In this document: in pieces, positions 36,306-44,641 of the stretch | Layout of the letters: each line of letters opens with the position of its first letter | Position numbering within the stretch: the first letter of the stretch is position 1 | Assembly: GCF_003208435.1 (NCBI RefSeq) | Contig: NZ_QKMF01000011.1 | Coordinates: 96,824 to 160,823, forward strand | From: Pelagimonas varians | GTDB lineage: Bacteria > Pseudomonadota > Alphaproteobacteria > Rhodobacterales > Rhodobacteraceae | DNA length: 64,000 nt | Reading direction: 5' to 3' | Position numbers and translations under genes: made by a program | Notes under the pieces: model-generated | The model's database searches: none | The model's input: only the letters and a program-made list of their open reading frames with translations | Told to the model about the DNA's origin: nothing

Positions 36306-37106
36306 ATGGGTTTCTCCATCGAAGGCAAAACAGCCATTGTCACCGGCTCTGCCAACGGGGTTGGTTTGGCCATCGCCCGGCATTTCATCAACAAGGGCGC
36401 GAATGTCATGTTTGCCGACATGGACGAAGACAGCCTGATCAAGGAATGCGGTGCCGATTGCGACGACGGAAACATGCGGTATTTCGCCGGCGATTTGCGC
36501 GAAAGACTGACTTTGGCCAATCTGCTGTCTGCAACACTGGACGCCTTTGATCGGGTCGACATTCTGGTGAACGGATCGCGGCAAATCATACCGTCATCGC
36601 CGCTCGATCTGAATGACGGGTCCGTGGAACAGATGCTGACGCAAAACCTGATGACATCCCTGCGCCTCAGCCAGCTTGTCGCCAAACGCATGATCAAACA
36701 ATCCAAAGACCAAAGCGAAGGGCACGCAGGATCAATCGTCAACTTGTCCTCGATTGCGGCACGGCGGACGCATCCTGAATTGCTGGGTTATTCGTTGTCT
36801 TGTGCCGCACTGGACCAAATGACCCGATCACTTGCCGTGGCTTTGGCCCCAAACCGAATTCGGGTCAATTCGGTGGCATTCGGGTCGGTTATGTCCGCCA
36901 GCCTCAAAGACATTTTGCGGGACAACAAAGAATACCGTACGGATATCGAACAACACACACCTTTGGGCCGCATCGCTGCCCCCGAAGAACTGACCGACGC
37001 CGTGCAATTTCTGGCCAGCGAAGGCGCAAGCTTTGTGACCGGTCAAATCATGACCGTCGACGGGGGGCGCACCTTGCTGGACCCTGTAGCGGCCCCCGTG
37101 CACTAA
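36306..37106 (+). CDS. SDR-family oxidoreductase with altered active site
   Basis: The 266-residue protein has a Rossmann motif TGSANGVG (13-20) and the C-terminal FVTGQIMTVDGG, as in 3-oxoacyl-ACP reductase-like SDRs. The catalytic Tyr162 and Ser149 are present and Asn114 is kept, but the lysine four residues after Tyr is Cys166 (YSLSCAALDQM). The NNAG motif is also changed to NGSR, and VAPG to VAFG. It may have lost reductase activity or act as a binding protein. It lies between the RsmC-like gene and hemF. Confidence 0.82.
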   Translation: MGFSIEGKTAIVTGSANGVGLAIARHFINKGANVMFADMDEDSLIKECGADCDDGNMRYFAGDLRERLTLANLLSATLDAFDRVDILVNGSRQIIPSSPLDLNDGSVEQMLTQNLMTSLRLSQLVAKRMIKQSKDQSEGHAGSIVNLSSIAARRTHPELLGYSLSCAALDQMTRSLAVALAPNRIRVNSVAFGSVMSASLKDILRDNKEYRTDIEQHTPLGRIAAPEELTDAVQFLASEGASFVTGQIMTVDGGRTLLDPVAAPVH

Positions 37107-37143
37107 GCCTTACACCACCAGACTTCCGCCTTAAGGACCAACA

Positions 37144-38034
37144 ATGACCGAGACATTTACCGCTGAAAAATCCCGCGCCAGCGCATGGTTTCACCAATTG
37201 CGTGATGAAATCGTCGCAAGCTTTGAGGCGCTGGAAGACAGTCATTGCGAAGGCCCCTTTTCAGACCAGTCAGCGGGACGCTTTGAAGTCACACCAACGA
37301 CACGCACATCCGATGATGGTTCAGACGCCGGCGGCGGTTTGATGAGCGTGATGCGCGGCGGCCGGGTGTTCGAAAAAGTCGGGGTTAATATCTCGGCGGT
37401 GCATGGCACTTTGGGGGCGGCGGCGCAAAAGGCCATGGCAGCACGCGGCGTTCCGGGAATCGCGGAGAACCCGCAATTCTGGGCCAGCGGTATTAGCCTT
37501 GTGGCGCATATGCAAAATCCGCATTGCCCGGCGGTTCATATGAATACGCGCATGTTCTGGACGCCCAATGCATGGTGGTTTGGCGGCGGCTCCGACCTTA
37601 ACCCCTGCCTTGAATACGACGAAGACACCGTCCATTTTCACGGCGCGCAGCAGGCCCATCTCGACCCGCACGGAACCGAGCTGTATCCCGAACTGAAAAA
37701 ATGGGCGGACGAATATTTCTATATACCGCACCGCAACCGGGCGCGCGGCGTTGGCGGTATATTTATGGACGACCGAAATACCGGCGACTGGGAAGCGGAC
37801 TTTGCTTTGACCCAAGATATTGGCCGTGCCTTTTTGCCAGCATATGTCCCGCTGATCGAAAAGCGCCGCAGCCTGCCCTTTGGCGAGCCTGAGAAAGACG
37901 CGCAATTGATACATCGCGGTCTCTATGCGGAATACAATCTGGTCTATGATCGCGGCACCAAATTCGGTTTGGCCACCGGTCACGATGCAAATGCTGTTTT
38001 GATGAGCCTGCCGCCCATGGCAAAATGGGTTTAA
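37144..38034 (+). CDS. hemF: oxygen-dependent coproporphyrinogen III oxidase
   Basis: HemF converts coproporphyrinogen III to protoporphyrinogen IX using oxygen. The 296-residue enzyme shows NPHCPAVHMNTRMF, the GGGSDLNPCLEYDEDTVHFH block and GVGGIFMDDRNTGD, all signatures of the family. The C-terminus (AEYNLVYDRGTKFGLATG, then MSLPPMAKW) is complete. It is the third heme-pathway gene here, and the only oxygen-dependent one; no HemN was seen. Confidence 0.96.
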   Translation: MTETFTAEKSRASAWFHQLRDEIVASFEALEDSHCEGPFSDQSAGRFEVTPTTRTSDDGSDAGGGLMSVMRGGRVFEKVGVNISAVHGTLGAAAQKAMAARGVPGIAENPQFWASGISLVAHMQNPHCPAVHMNTRMFWTPNAWWFGGGSDLNPCLEYDEDTVHFHGAQQAHLDPHGTELYPELKKWADEYFYIPHRNRARGVGGIFMDDRNTGDWEADFALTQDIGRAFLPAYVPLIEKRRSLPFGEPEKDAQLIHRGLYAEYNLVYDRGTKFGLATGHDANAVLMSLPPMAKWV

Positions 38035-38037
38035 CCG

Positions 38038-38580
38038 CTAAATCTGACGCCATTCGCCGGACGTCAAACCACTGACATCCCATTCACCTACCGACCAGCG
38101 CACCAACCGCAAACAGGGCAACCCGACATGGGCTGTCATGCGGCGCACCTGACGGTTTCGTCCCTCGGTGATCACCAGTTTGACCCAAGAATCAGGCACC
38201 GTTTTGCGAAACCGCACCGGAGGCGTCCGAGACCAAAGATCAGGGGGCGCGATTTCTTCTGCCTGCGCGGGTCGGGTCATCCCGTCTTTCAGCTCTATTC
38301 CTTCGCGTAAGGCATCAAGCTGAGTTTGGCTGGGCGTGCCTTCAACCTGAACCAGATAGGTCTTGGGCTTCTTGAATTTGGGGTGGGCGATTTTGGCCTG
38401 AAGGCGGCCATCATCCGTGAGAACCATCAAGCCTTCGCTATCGCGATCCAAGCGTCCCGCCGGATAGACCCCAGCGAGATCGATGTAGTTGGACAGGGTT
38501 TCGCGCGGGCTACCTTCGGTGCCTTTGTCTGTGAATTGGGACAACACACCAAAGGGTTTGTTGAACAAGATCGTGGTCAT
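38038..38580 (-). CDS. RluE-like 23S rRNA pseudouridine synthase
   Basis: The 180-residue protein lacks an S4 domain and has the RluE/RluF-type pseudouridine synthase motif AGRLDRDSEGLMVLTDDG, where Asp in GRLD is catalytic, and KTYLVQVEGTPSQTQL and TEGRNRQVRRM. RluE modifies U2457 of E. coli 23S rRNA; the exact target is inferred. Its start overlaps the tadA stop (ATGA). Confidence 0.88.
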   Translation of the reverse strand: MTTILFNKPFGVLSQFTDKGTEGSPRETLSNYIDLAGVYPAGRLDRDSEGLMVLTDDGRLQAKIAHPKFKKPKTYLVQVEGTPSQTQLDALREGIELKDGMTRPAQAEEIAPPDLWSRTPPVRFRKTVPDSWVKLVITEGRNRQVRRMTAHVGLPCLRLVRWSVGEWDVSGLTSGEWRQI

Positions 38581-39029
38581 GATCGACGCTCCGCAAAGAA
38601 ATCCCGCAGCAAGGTGGTTGCCGCATCCGCCGAAATTCCATCAAATAATTCAGGCGCATGGTGGCACTGTGGATGGGAAAACACCCGTGCCCCCTGCTCA
38701 ACACCGCCGGATTTAGGATCGGCCGCGCCGTAATACAGCCGCCCTATGCGGGCGAAGGAAATCGCACCCGCGCACATCGGACAAGGCTCAAGCGTTACAT
38801 ATAGATCATGCTCTGGCAGTCGTTCGACTCCTAGCGCAGCGCAGGCGGCGCGGATTGCCAAAACTTCGGCATGTGCGGTGGGATCACTCAATTCACGCGT
38901 CCGGTTTCCGGCCTGCGCAATTACAGAACCATTTGGGGATACGATCACCGCACCGACAGGAACCTCGCCACGTTCGGCGGCATTTTGCGCTTCGCGCAGG
39001 GCAATATCCATATGGCTACGAAAGGTCAT
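38577..39029 (-). CDS. tadA: tRNA-specific adenosine deaminase
   Basis: TadA makes inosine at wobble position 34 of tRNA-Arg. The 150-residue protein has the zinc-site motifs HAEVLAIRAA and PCPMCAGAI and the DPTAHAEV approach. It is a complete deaminase. The ATGA overlap with the next gene shows translational coupling. Confidence 0.94.
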   Translation of the reverse strand: MTFRSHMDIALREAQNAAERGEVPVGAVIVSPNGSVIAQAGNRTRELSDPTAHAEVLAIRAACAALGVERLPEHDLYVTLEPCPMCAGAISFARIGRLYYGAADPKSGGVEQGARVFSHPQCHHAPELFDGISADAATTLLRDFFAERRS

Positions 39030-39073
39030 AGCGCCCTATAGCGTCTGCGTCGCAAATGGGCTAGACGCGCAGC

Positions 39074-40060
39074 ATGACAAAATCCAACACACCTGAGCCC
39101 ACATCAACTTCCGCGCCCAAAGGCGATCGTATCGCCAAGGTCATTGCCCGCGCAGGCATTGCCAGCCGCCGCGACGCTGAAAAGATGATCGAAGACGGCC
39201 GTGTCGAGGTCAATGGTGAGGTGATTACCCGCGCCGCGCTCAACGTGACCGAAGCCGATAGTATCAGTGTGGATGGAAACCTGTTGGACGCCCCAGAAGA
39301 ACCGAAGCTGTGGCTGTATCACAAGCCCACCGGTCTGGTGACAACCAACAAGGATGAACAAGGCCGCGAGACGGTTTTTGATGCTCTGCCGGATACGCTG
39401 CCACGCGTCATGACAGTTGGTCGGCTTGACCTCAATTCCGAAGGCTTGCTGCTGTTGACCAATGACGGTGACGTCAAGCGCAAGCTTGAACTGCCCTCGA
39501 CCGGCTGGCTGCGCCGCTATCGTGTCCGGCTTAACGGTCGCCCTACGGATGAGGTTCTTGAACCCTTGCGCAAGGGGATTGTGGTGGACGGGCAGCGTTT
39601 TCAACCGATGGAGGTCACAATTGACCGCCAGCAGGGCGCAAACGCATGGCTGACCATCGGCCTGCGCGAAGGAAAAAACCGTGAAATTCGCCGCGCGCTG
39701 AATGACGTGGGTCTCTTTGTGAACCGGCTTATCCGCATTTCCTATGGCCCGTTCCAATTAGGCCAGCTGAAACAGGGCGAAGTGGAAGAAGTGCGCCGTA
39801 AAATCGTTCGCGACCAGTTGGGTCTTGCGTCTGAAGCACCGACAGGGACAGCAAAACGTGCCGTCAAACGCACCCGCCCCGGCGGCAAGCCCGGACCTGC
39901 GGGCAGATCCCCGTCGGGAAAGCCGCAAACCGGTAAATTTGACAGCAAACGTCCGGCATCATCTGCAGGCCGCGGGCCGGACAATGGCCCTGAAAGAAAT
40001 TCGGGAAAGAAACCCGGAAATCGCCCGACAAAGGGGCCCGGACCACGCCGCACCCGTTAA
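39074..40060 (+). CDS. rluB: RluB-type 23S rRNA pseudouridine synthase with basic tail
   Basis: The 328-residue protein has an N-terminal S4 RNA-binding domain (RIAKVIARAGIASRRDAEKMIEDGRVEVNG), the catalytic GRLDLNSEGLLLLTNDG and the REGKNREIRRAL motif. RluB modifies U2605 in 23S rRNA of E. coli. The last 70 residues are a low-complexity Arg/Lys/Gly/Pro-rich tail, common in rhodobacterial RluB. It is divergent from tadA over 44 bases. Confidence 0.92.
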   Translation: MTKSNTPEPTSTSAPKGDRIAKVIARAGIASRRDAEKMIEDGRVEVNGEVITRAALNVTEADSISVDGNLLDAPEEPKLWLYHKPTGLVTTNKDEQGRETVFDALPDTLPRVMTVGRLDLNSEGLLLLTNDGDVKRKLELPSTGWLRRYRVRLNGRPTDEVLEPLRKGIVVDGQRFQPMEVTIDRQQGANAWLTIGLREGKNREIRRALNDVGLFVNRLIRISYGPFQLGQLKQGEVEEVRRKIVRDQLGLASEAPTGTAKRAVKRTRPGGKPGPAGRSPSGKPQTGKFDSKRPASSAGRGPDNGPERNSGKKPGNRPTKGPGPRRTR

Positions 40061-40135
40061 GGTGCCGTTAACGTATCCAGAAGTTACCCGCGTTCTGCCC
40101 TGATTTCGCCCGGATTCGGCGGCAAATCTAAACGC

Positions 40136-40333
40136 ATGATTATAACGCTCTTAGCTCTTGCGACTCTTGTTGCCACGATGTTCCTGATTTTGGGCAACCT
40201 GCGGGTGGTGGCCCGAGACACCTACGATGTCCTCGCCAATTTTACCCAACGCGCTCAGGCCGAAGGCCAGCTGGTGCCAAGTCTGGCATTTGGCGCATTG
40301 TGGTTGCTGATCTTTGCGTTGAGCTGTTTCTAA
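40136..40333 (+). CDS. small two-helix membrane protein
   Basis: The 65-residue protein has a hydrophobic segment at each end (residues about 2-20 and 49-64) with a short polar link. It starts eleven bases before the next gene after its stop, as the first frame of the XpaC/TelA operon. I do not recognise the family. It may be a subunit of the membrane assembly encoded downstream. Confidence 0.65.
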   Translation: MIITLLALATLVATMFLILGNLRVVARDTYDVLANFTQRAQAEGQLVPSLAFGALWLLIFALSCF

Positions 40334-40344
40334 CGGAGAGTGCG

Positions 40345-41175
40345 ATGCGAAGTGCGAGACATCACCAAAACCAAGTCCGGGATCCAAGTTTTGATTCAGG
40401 CTTGAACGTCATGTTTCTGGCGGCTTTCCCACTGGTCTTGTGGCTCTTCCAAGGGTCTTTGCTTGGGATTGCCACAGCGCTTTTGCAAATCGGCATGTTT
40501 TCAATCGCACTAAGGCTGATCTCTCGTGGTCAGGAAATTCACCGCAGTTATAACTTGGCACAAGTGGCCACACCGCCCAGATTGCCTCGCAAATTGATGG
40601 GGTCGGTTTTAATCGGGATCGTCGTCGTGATTTTGGCTGGGCATCACTTTGTGTCGTTGGCCCTGCCTGTTGCCCTGGGCTTTGCCGCTATGGGGCTAAG
40701 CATTGCAGCCTTTGGAATGGACCCGCGCAAAGCCAAGGGCGTCGACGACCCTGCGCTGATCAATAAGCTGGCAGCTGAACACGCATGGGACAATGCCGAA
40801 GACACTTTGTGCCAAATCACCGATCGCGTTTCACTGTTAGAAGACGCGGATTTGACGCGGCAGGCCGAAGCCGCACGCAGTATTGTCCTTCGCTTGATGC
40901 GGACGTTTGGAACCCAGCCACAAGATGTCAGGCGCATCAGCAAACTGGTCGACAAATTCACTGAAATCATGCGCAGCGAAGTGGACAGGCTCGCGGCGGA
41001 ATGGGATGGCGACAATTACCTTTATGCGCGCAAACGCTATGTGCTCAAAATTGATACCCTGAGACAAAGTTTCGAAAGCCATGCCCGCGCGGGCAGCGAA
41101 CGAAGTGGCCGCGACTCCTTCGACTTTGAGGCAGACCTGCTTTTGGATCGAATGCCGCGAGAATCGGCAGCCTGA
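40345..41175 (+). CDS. XpaC-like membrane protein, paralogue A
   Basis: The 276-residue protein has two to four hydrophobic segments in the first half and a helical C-terminal half. The linker AAFGMDPRKAKGVDD matches GAFGVDPLKDKGMEG in the gene at 41373, so the two are tandem paralogues of the XpaC (5-bromo-4-chloroindolyl phosphate hydrolysis) family. The name XpaC reflects an old phenotype, and no enzyme activity is shown. XpaC proteins are nearly always encoded with TelA. The frame starts at 40300, but the ATG at 40345 follows GGAG and is preferred. Confidence 0.75.
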   Translation: MRSARHHQNQVRDPSFDSGLNVMFLAAFPLVLWLFQGSLLGIATALLQIGMFSIALRLISRGQEIHRSYNLAQVATPPRLPRKLMGSVLIGIVVVILAGHHFVSLALPVALGFAAMGLSIAAFGMDPRKAKGVDDPALINKLAAEHAWDNAEDTLCQITDRVSLLEDADLTRQAEAARSIVLRLMRTFGTQPQDVRRISKLVDKFTEIMRSEVDRLAAEWDGDNYLYARKRYVLKIDTLRQSFESHARAGSERSGRDSFDFEADLLLDRMPRESAA

Positions 41176-41281
41176 CGCCCAAGTCTCGGGTCTGATGCTG
41201 CCAAGCCCCAGTTCCCCCTAGCAAAGGCCCTGCTTTGCACCTAAGTTGCAATGCGATAACCAGACAAAACCAGGGGGGTCT

Positions 41282-41371
41282 ATGTCCGGAAATGGCTTGC
41301 AAAAGCTTAGTTATATTTTGTTGATTGTTTTGCTCTTCGGTCTGTCGACCGGATGGCTTGGAGGGCTTTGA
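41282..41371 (+). CDS. 29-residue single-pass membrane microprotein
   Basis: ATG at 41282 follows AGGGGGG at ideal spacing and reads MSGNGLQKLSYILLIVLLFG, then LSTGWLGGL, a hydrophilic N-terminus plus one membrane helix. Its TGA leads directly to the next ATG (TGATATG), so it is translationally coupled to the second XpaC gene. Ribosome site, coupling and composition together argue for a real gene. Function unknown. Confidence 0.6.
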   Translation: MSGNGLQKLSYILLIVLLFGLSTGWLGGL

Positions 41372-41372
41372 T

Positions 41373-42251
41373 ATGGCCCAGCGATTTGGTGGCCAGCACA
41401 GCCCCGATGGCGGCCAATCTGGCCCCAAGCCCAAGGGAGCATACCACAAAGCAAAGGTGAAACCCGCTGGTGCGCGGTCGAACGTCTTGTTTGTGCCGCC
41501 CGTTGTCTTGGCAGCTACGTCCATCACGGATGGCGCAGTTGGTATGGCTATTGGTCTGGTGGGTGCCGGTGTTTTGATCCTTGGCGCATGGCTATTGCGC
41601 GAAGGTTTGAATGCCGAAGCCGCCTATGATGAACGCAAGGTCGCGCGCAGGCCCGGATTTCCACGCAAAATCGCTGCGGCGGTCTTGTGCGGCCTGGGCG
41701 CAGCAATTGCGGCCTATAGTTCGGAGCCGGGTTTGGTGGCACCTTTGATCTTTGGCGGAGCTGCAGGTGCTCTGCACCTTGGGGCGTTTGGTGTTGATCC
41801 CCTCAAGGACAAGGGCATGGAAGGCATTGATACCTTTCAGCAAGACCGCGTTGCCAAAGTCGTGGATGAGGCCGAGGCCCATCTGAATGCGATGAGCGAT
41901 GCCGTGAAGCGCGCCGGAGACCGACAGGTTGAGGCGCGGGTTGAACGCTTTCAGGTCAAGGTGCGCGAAATGATCCGCACAGTCGAAGAAGACCCGCGTG
42001 ATCTGACCGCAGCCAAGAAGTTCTTGGGCGTCTATTTGATGGGGGCCCGCGATGCTGCGGTCAAGTTCTCGGATATCTATGCGCGCAACGAAGATGCTCA
42101 GGCGCGCAGTGATTTCATGATGCTTTTGACCGATCTTGAAGAGACATTTGGCAAGAAGACCCAAAAACTCCTTCTGGATAACAATGCCGATTTATCGGTG
42201 GAAATTGATGTGCTGCGGGAACGGTTGCAGCGCGAAGGTGTACGCCTTTAA
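41373..42251 (+). CDS. XpaC family (5-bromo-4-chloroindolyl phosphate hydrolysis) protein, paralogue B
   Basis: The 292-residue protein has a short basic N-terminus, two or more hydrophobic segments between residues 35 and 125, and a long helical C-terminus. The FGVDPLKDKGMEGID motif is shared with the upstream paralogue. XpaC is a partner of TelA in many bacteria and is linked to membrane or toxic-anion stress, with its mechanism unresolved. The frame is open from 41325, but the ATG at 41373 follows GGAGGG. The TelA gene begins 26 bases downstream. Confidence 0.85.
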   Translation: MAQRFGGQHSPDGGQSGPKPKGAYHKAKVKPAGARSNVLFVPPVVLAATSITDGAVGMAIGLVGAGVLILGAWLLREGLNAEAAYDERKVARRPGFPRKIAAAVLCGLGAAIAAYSSEPGLVAPLIFGGAAGALHLGAFGVDPLKDKGMEGIDTFQQDRVAKVVDEAEAHLNAMSDAVKRAGDRQVEARVERFQVKVREMIRTVEEDPRDLTAAKKFLGVYLMGARDAAVKFSDIYARNEDAQARSDFMMLLTDLEETFGKKTQKLLLDNNADLSVEIDVLRERLQREGVRL

Positions 42252-42277
42252 AGGCGCTTTATTAAATAGGGGATCCC

Positions 42278-43474
42278 ATGTCAGAGAATGTTCGCAAACA
42301 AGCCGAAGAGGCGCTGGCCTTGGTCGATGAAGTCAACGCAGTGATTCTGCCCGATCCGGGCGACGCAAATGCGATCGTTCCTTTGGCCGAAGCCGCACCA
42401 GCGGTTGGCGAAGAAATTCGTACCCGCATGGACGAAATCGATATGGGTGACACCAATTCGATCGTCTCGTTCGGATCTGCCGCCCAAGCAGAATTGCAAG
42501 AAATCAGCCAAGCCATGCTGACCGATGTGCGCAACAAGGATGTTGGGCCCGCCGGCAATGGTCTGCGCGACATGGTCACCGCAATCCGTGGCTTTTCGGT
42601 GTCTGAACTGGATGTTCGCCGCGAGCGCACGTGGTGGGAGAAACTGCTGGGCCGCGCCGCACCTTTTGCAAAGTTCACCGCACGTTTTGAAACAGTTCAG
42701 GGCCAGATCGACGATATTACCGATGATCTGCTAAAGCACGAACATACACTGCTCAAAGACATCAAATCGCTTGATCTGCTGTATGAAAAGACCCTTCAGT
42801 TTTACGACGAGCTGGCTTTGTATATCGCTGCCGGTGAAGAAAAACTGAAAGAGCTGGATGAAAATGCCATCCCTGCCAAAGAAGCCGAAGTACAAGCAGC
42901 AGCCGAAAACGATCAGGTTATGGTCGCCCAAGAGCTGCGCGATCTGCGGGCCGCGCGTGATGATCTGGAACGCCGGGTACATGACCTTAAACTGACTCGA
43001 CAGGTCACCATGCAAAGTCTGCCTTCGATCCGCTTGGTTCAGGAAAATGACAAATCTTTGGTCACCAAGATCAACTCGACACTCGTCAACACTGTTCCAC
43101 TTTGGGAAACACAGCTGGCACAGGCCGTGACCATTCAACGCTCTGCCGAAGCTGCAGTCGCCGTACGCGCTGCCAATGATTTGACCAATGAATTGCTGAC
43201 CTCGAACGCGGCCAATCTACGCGATAGCAACAAGATCATTCGCGAAGAGATGGAGCGCGGTGTCTTTGACATCGAGGCTGTGAAGCAAGCAAACGCTGAT
43301 CTGATCGGCACTATTCAGGACAGCCTGAAAATTGCTGACGAAGGCAAAGCGCGCCGCGCCAAAGCCGAAGAAGAGCTCAAGAAAATGGAAAGCGAACTAC
43401 GCGACACGTTGGCCTCAGCCAAAGCACGCAAAGACGGTGTGGGCGATAACGCTGCCACCGCTGTTCCGGGCTAA
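42278..43474 (+). CDS. telA: TelA/KlaA family toxic anion resistance protein
   Basis: A 398-residue, highly helical, soluble protein with long coiled-coil segments, as in the TelA/KlaA family. Characteristic stretches are WWEKLLGRAAPFAKFTARFE, TLLKDIKSLDLLYEKTLQFYDEL and the region LVNTVPLWETQLAQAVTI. TelA was found in tellurite resistance on IncP plasmids, but it is also chromosomal and tied to cell-envelope stress with XpaC. It sits in the centre of the operon. Confidence 0.92.
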   Translation: MSENVRKQAEEALALVDEVNAVILPDPGDANAIVPLAEAAPAVGEEIRTRMDEIDMGDTNSIVSFGSAAQAELQEISQAMLTDVRNKDVGPAGNGLRDMVTAIRGFSVSELDVRRERTWWEKLLGRAAPFAKFTARFETVQGQIDDITDDLLKHEHTLLKDIKSLDLLYEKTLQFYDELALYIAAGEEKLKELDENAIPAKEAEVQAAAENDQVMVAQELRDLRAARDDLERRVHDLKLTRQVTMQSLPSIRLVQENDKSLVTKINSTLVNTVPLWETQLAQAVTIQRSAEAAVAVRAANDLTNELLTSNAANLRDSNKIIREEMERGVFDIEAVKQANADLIGTIQDSLKIADEGKARRAKAEEELKKMESELRDTLASAKARKDGVGDNAATAVPG

Positions 43475-43479
43475 ATCAG

Positions 43480-44457
43480 TTGCGTCGGCGCGGGTATTTC
43501 ACCGCCCTTGCGGCTTTGATTGGTGTCACATCCTTGGTGGGATGTGACGTATCTTCGCTTGCGCCGCGCAAAACATCTGTGTCTCCGGCGGCCCGTCCCG
43601 CCGGACTGGCTCCGGTTCCTACAGCAACACCTGCCGTCAGAGCGCCGGTGCAACCCTCGGCTGCCAGCCGCGAATTGACCGAGTATTACGCACGTGTCCA
43701 AAATGACCTTTTGGTTCGCGGATTGCTGCGCACGGACGGCGGTGGCCCCGACACGATTTTTACCGATACCATGCTGGTGCGTAATTTTGAGCAAATCGCA
43801 CTTGCCGAAGAATATGAGCGCGGCGCTGGTTTAAAACCTTCATCCGGTGCGGCCAGTGCGGTCAAAAAGTGGACCAAACCGATCCGTATGGTCACTGAAT
43901 TTGGCGCTGGTGTACCAAGAGATCAGATCACCGAAGATCATGGGCGGGTGACACGCTACGCAGCGCGGCTTTCTCGCGTGACCGGCCACCCGATTGAGAT
44001 GGTGACAAGCGGTGCCAATTTTCATGTGTTGTTTATGTCCGAAGATGACAAAGACACAATCGCGCCGCGTATTTTGCAGATCGTTCCCGATGTGAACCCT
44101 TCAGCCTTACAGGTTTTTGACAACCTTCCAAGGTCGATCCACTGCCTTGTTGTGGCCTTTTCGGACACGCCGAACGGCTATGACTACGGCCAAGCCATTG
44201 CAGTTGTACGCTCTGAACACCCTGATCTTTTGCGCAGATCCTGCATTCATGAAGAAATCGCCCAAGGTCTGGGACTGGGCAATGATGATCCGCGCGCGCG
44301 CCCGTCGATTTTCAACGATGACGATGAATTTGCGTTATTGACCGAACACGATGAAATGCTTTTGAAAATCCTCTACGATCCCCGGTTAAAGCCCGGAATG
44401 ACCCGCGCCCAAGCCCGCCCGGTTGTGATTGAACGCGCCAGCGCGCTGGTTCCCTGA
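43480..44457 (+). CDS. DUF2927 lipoprotein
   Basis: The 325-residue product starts with a lipoprotein signal: three arginines, a hydrophobic stretch and lipobox LVGC with Cys22. A Pro/Ala-rich linker leads to the DUF2927 domain (KWTKPIRMVTEFG, SIHCLVVAFS, SCIHEEIAQGLGLGNDD). The motif HEEIAQGLG looks like a metalloprotease-type HExxxxxGxx motif, so a zinc-dependent activity is conceivable but unproven. The only reasonable start is a TTG five bases after the telA stop, without a strong ribosome site; translational coupling is likely. Confidence 0.8.
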   Translation: MRRRGYFTALAALIGVTSLVGCDVSSLAPRKTSVSPAARPAGLAPVPTATPAVRAPVQPSAASRELTEYYARVQNDLLVRGLLRTDGGGPDTIFTDTMLVRNFEQIALAEEYERGAGLKPSSGAASAVKKWTKPIRMVTEFGAGVPRDQITEDHGRVTRYAARLSRVTGHPIEMVTSGANFHVLFMSEDDKDTIAPRILQIVPDVNPSALQVFDNLPRSIHCLVVAFSDTPNGYDYGQAIAVVRSEHPDLLRRSCIHEEIAQGLGLGNDDPRARPSIFNDDDEFALLTEHDEMLLKILYDPRLKPGMTRAQARPVVIERASALVP

Positions 44458-44641
44458 TTTATGGACCTTTGCCCTTTGGCAAACAAAAACCTGATCAGGT
44501 GGACTGGTTTTAAGGCATGGACGGCCTTAGATGGCACTTTAATCAGCCTTTTCCCCCAAGAACTTTGACAAGTGACGGTAGAAACCACCGCCTTGAATGG
44601 TTATCTTTGCGCTATCAACGACCCAAAAGGGACCGAGTTTC

